DNA from: Paraburkholderia sacchari
GTDB lineage: Bacteria; Pseudomonadota; Gammaproteobacteria; Burkholderiales; Burkholderiaceae
NCBI RefSeq assembly: GCF_000785435.2
Contig: NZ_JTDB02000006.1
Coordinates: 278,907-342,906, forward strand
Direction: 5' to 3'
DNA length: 64,000 bases
Below the pieces are notes generated by a model. The model saw only the letters and a program-made list of their open reading frames with translations, was not told where the DNA came from and made no database searches. Shown piece by piece: positions 62,187 through 64,000 of the stretch. Made by a program: the position numbers and the translations under genes. Numbering within the stretch: position 1 is the stretch's first letter; every line of letters starts with the position of its first letter.

Positions 62187-62690
62187 TCAAGCCGCCTGTC
62201 TCGCTTCAAGAGCGTGCCACGACGGCGCGTGACCAATGCGCTCCAGAAAATCGTCGAGATTTCGCCTCGACAACGCGATCGTCGCCGCACTGTCTAGCGG
62301 ATGAAACAAAAAGACCGGCTCGTGCGCGAGGTCGTTGTCGATCACGAGGCGAATATTATGCGCGTGGTCATTGACCAGGGCGAGTGGGCTCAACGATCCA
62401 GGCAGCACGCCGAGCTGATCGAAAAGGCGATCGGCCGAAGCGAACGACAGACGTTTGCTGTTCAGCGTCTTCGCAACGGCAGACAGGTCCAGCGATTTAT
62501 GTGCGGTCGTGACGACGAGGTATAAGCCGCCATGCTTGTCCTGTAGCAGAAGATTCTTGCAGCGTGCGCCTTCGAGAGAAAGCTTGAGTGCCCCGGATTC
62601 CGCCATGTTGAGCACCCGATCATGGCATTCATATTCAAACGGCACGTCTTGCTGCTCGAGCAGCCTGAGCAGCCCGTCCCTTTGTATCAT
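62187..62690 (-). CDS. YbaK/ProX-type aminoacyl-tRNA deacylase (PrdX-like)
   Basis: A 167-residue protein of the prolyl-tRNA editing superfamily. It begins with a helix (LLRLLEQQDVPFEYECHDRV) and contains GARCKNLLLQDKHGGLYLVVT with the conserved Lys of the INS/YbaK fold. It also has RLSFASADRLFDQLGVLPGSLSPLAL, matching the conserved GxxPGSVSP-like segment, and a closing FLFHPLDSAATIAL. Stand-alone members hydrolyse mischarged tRNAs such as Ala-tRNA-Pro. ATG 62690 is chosen because GGAGTGAATGGGAA precedes it; the longer frame runs into the upstream gene. The gap to the aspartate ammonia-lyase stop is 64 bases, so co-transcription is plausible. Confidence 0.83.
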   Translation of the reverse strand: MIQRDGLLRLLEQQDVPFEYECHDRVLNMAESGALKLSLEGARCKNLLLQDKHGGLYLVVTTAHKSLDLSAVAKTLNSKRLSFASADRLFDQLGVLPGSLSPLALVNDHAHNIRLVIDNDLAHEPVFLFHPLDSAATIALSRRNLDDFLERIGHAPSWHALEARQAA

Positions 62691-62754
62691 TTCCCATTCA
62701 CTCCAGAATGTTGCAAATGCCGCCCGCGACCTTACGCGGCCGGCATGGAACTGG

Positions 62755-64000
62755 TCAACGCGGGTCAAAAACCGGATACGATGCCGTGTCGATCGCCGAC
62801 AGGGTGTCTTCGCGCGACAGCAGGCCAGATTCGTCGAGAATCTCCACCAGTGGCCGACCTTCCGCAACCGACTGACGGGCCAGCTTGCTGACACGAGCAT
62901 ATCCAAGTTTGGGCACGAGCGCCGTGGCCACAGCCATCGAATCCATCAGGTGTCGCTCATTGCATGCAACGTCTGCGGTGATGCCGGCAACACACTTCTG
63001 TGCGAACCTCTCGATGCCGTTGGTCAGCAGCGCGATGCTGTCGAACACGCGGGACGCCACCACAGGCTCGAAGTGATTGATTTCGAGCTCGCCATACTGG
63101 ACGGCCTGGGCTACCGCGACATCATTGCCGAAAACGGCGAAGCTCAGCTGGATCATGGCCATCGGCAGCACCGGGTTCACTTTGCCCGGCATGATCGAAG
63201 AGCCTGCCTGCGCTTCGGGAAGGCGCAGTTCCCCGAGGCCACCGACAGGTCCGGAGGACAGAACCGTCAGGTCCGATGCGATCTTTGCGAGGGATACCGC
63301 GCAGGTGCGCAGCTCACCCGAAACGCGCGAGAACACGTCCATATTCTGCATCGCGTCGAACGGGTTTGCTGGCGCGACATAGTCGACGCCCGCGATGTTC
63401 GAGAGGTGCCTGTAGACTGCGGATCGATATCCAGCGGGTGCACCAAAACCCGTACCAATCGCCGTACCGCCGAGCGGCAGTGTGCGAAGTTTGTCGCGCA
63501 CGGCGGTCAATTCTTCCGCCAGACGTCGCGCAAGCGAAGCGTAACCGCCAAAAACCTGGCCGAGGCGCATCGGCTGCGCGTCCTGCAGACAGGTACGACC
63601 GAGGTGGAGGATGTCGGCAAATTCGACGGCCTTCCCCTCGAACTGGATCGCCAGCTTTTCTACTTCCCCAATGAGTGGTCCGAGCATCGCGTACGCCGCA
63701 ATCTTCAGTGCGGCAGGGTATACGTCATTCGTGGATTGCGAGCGGTTAACATGGTCATTGGGATGTATCACATCATACGAGCCTGGCGCGTGGCCCAAAA
63801 GCTGTTGTGCCCGATTGGCGATCACCTCGTTGAAGTTCATGTTCGTGGAGGTTCCACCCGAGCCCTCGAGCAAATCGACGATCAGGGAGTCACCCAACTT
63901 GCCTTCGATGATTTCCTGGCACGCCCGACCGATTGCATCGCATTGTTCAGGCGTAATCACGTCGGTGTCGCGGTTCGCGAGCGCCGCGGCCCATTTGCAC
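62755..64000 (-). CDS. aspA: Aspartate ammonia-lyase (partial, N terminus beyond the window)
   Basis: The C-terminal 414 residues of an aspartase/fumarase-superfamily lyase. It has EGSGGTSTNMNFNEVIANRA, HPNDHVNRSQSTNDVYP and the superfamily signature GSSIMPGKVNP with the catalytic Ser. The frame runs open through base 64000 (KWAAALANRDTD precedes the first in-frame GTG), so the start lies outside. It converts aspartate to fumarate and ammonia in the cytoplasm and supplies fumarate for anaerobic respiration in many bacteria. Fumarase C is the main alternative; the residues around GSSIMPGKVNP fit aspartase better. Its neighbourhood fits a low-oxygen group. Confidence 0.85.
   Translation of the reverse strand, partial: CKWAAALANRDTDVITPEQCDAIGRACQEIIEGKLGDSLIVDLLEGSGGTSTNMNFNEVIANRAQQLLGHAPGSYDVIHPNDHVNRSQSTNDVYPAALKIAAYAMLGPLIGEVEKLAIQFEGKAVEFADILHLGRTCLQDAQPMRLGQVFGGYASLARRLAEELTAVRDKLRTLPLGGTAIGTGFGAPAGYRSAVYRHLSNIAGVDYVAPANPFDAMQNMDVFSRVSGELRTCAVSLAKIASDLTVLSSGPVGGLGELRLPEAQAGSSIMPGKVNPVLPMAMIQLSFAVFGNDVAVAQAVQYGELEINHFEPVVASRVFDSIALLTNGIERFAQKCVAGITADVACNERHLMDSMAVATALVPKLGYARVSKLARQSVAEGRPLVEILDESGLLSREDTLSAIDTASYPVFDPR

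Overview
The window reads like chromosomal DNA of a betaproteobacterium of the Burkholderiaceae, most likely Paraburkholderia or Caballeronia. This rests on high GC with strong third-position bias, a PhaB of typical length, many LysR regulators, HutC and NCS2 paralogues, an ArcDABC set and Burkholderia-style filamentous-haemagglutinin (FHA) remnants. It is an inference from composition and gene content; no 16S or marker gene is present. No tRNA, rRNA, CRISPR array or intact insertion sequence was seen.

Layout. 0-9.7 kb: a transglutaminase-like protein; a tartrate/D-malate unit (LysR, ttuC-like dehydrogenase, MFS permease); a divergent EamA exporter/AraC pair; an M20 amidohydrolase with a DUF169 protein; a tiny secreted cationic protein. 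9.8-17.4 kb: an isolated phaB; an amino-acid periplasmic binding protein followed by a PhyH-type dioxygenase, with a convergent HutC-like repressor; a hypothetical protein with 48-bp repeats; a convergent LuxR response regulator and hybrid histidine kinase. 17.5-30.4 kb: the most unusual part. A catalase-fold protein converges tail to tail with a seven-gene operon: membrane patatin, alpha/beta hydrolase, RoxA-like dihaem cytochrome, GMC oxidoreductase, two unknown proteins and a DyP peroxidase. 30.7-32.5 kb: decayed FHA/CdiA remnants around a small membrane-protein ORF.

32.6-44.9 kb: modules each with its own regulator or binding protein. These are a LysR with a purine permease and deaminase, an orphan binding protein, a TPR glycosyltransferase-like protein, a Tat-exported PhoD phosphatase, and an opine-oxidase-like three-subunit dehydrogenase with its LysR and a third orphan binding protein. 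44.9-50.5 kb: an aromatic meta-cleavage unit (FAH hydrolase, flavin monooxygenase, two-domain VOC dioxygenase) with a LysR and an isochorismatase-like hydrolase. 50.6-51.3 kb: a free-standing polymorphic-toxin-like domain and a broken YdeI fragment. 51.4-64 kb: arginine deiminase operon arcDABC, a MetA-type outer-membrane protein, two unknown proteins, DUF2252, a YbaK-type deacylase and an aspartate ammonia-lyase cut by the window end. A perfect FNR/ANR site and two one-mismatch sites lie in this last section, suggesting a low-oxygen island.

The best candidate for an undescribed system is the 17.5-30.4 kb haem/flavin oxidative cluster. It combines a membrane lipase, a periplasmic dihaem protein related to C=C-cleaving oxygenases, a catalase-fold protein carrying a Thr-His distal pair as in allene oxide synthase, a peroxidase, an alcohol oxidoreductase and an epoxide-hydrolase-like enzyme. 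Together they suggest release and oxidative processing of a lipid or isoprenoid substrate. Its function is inference.
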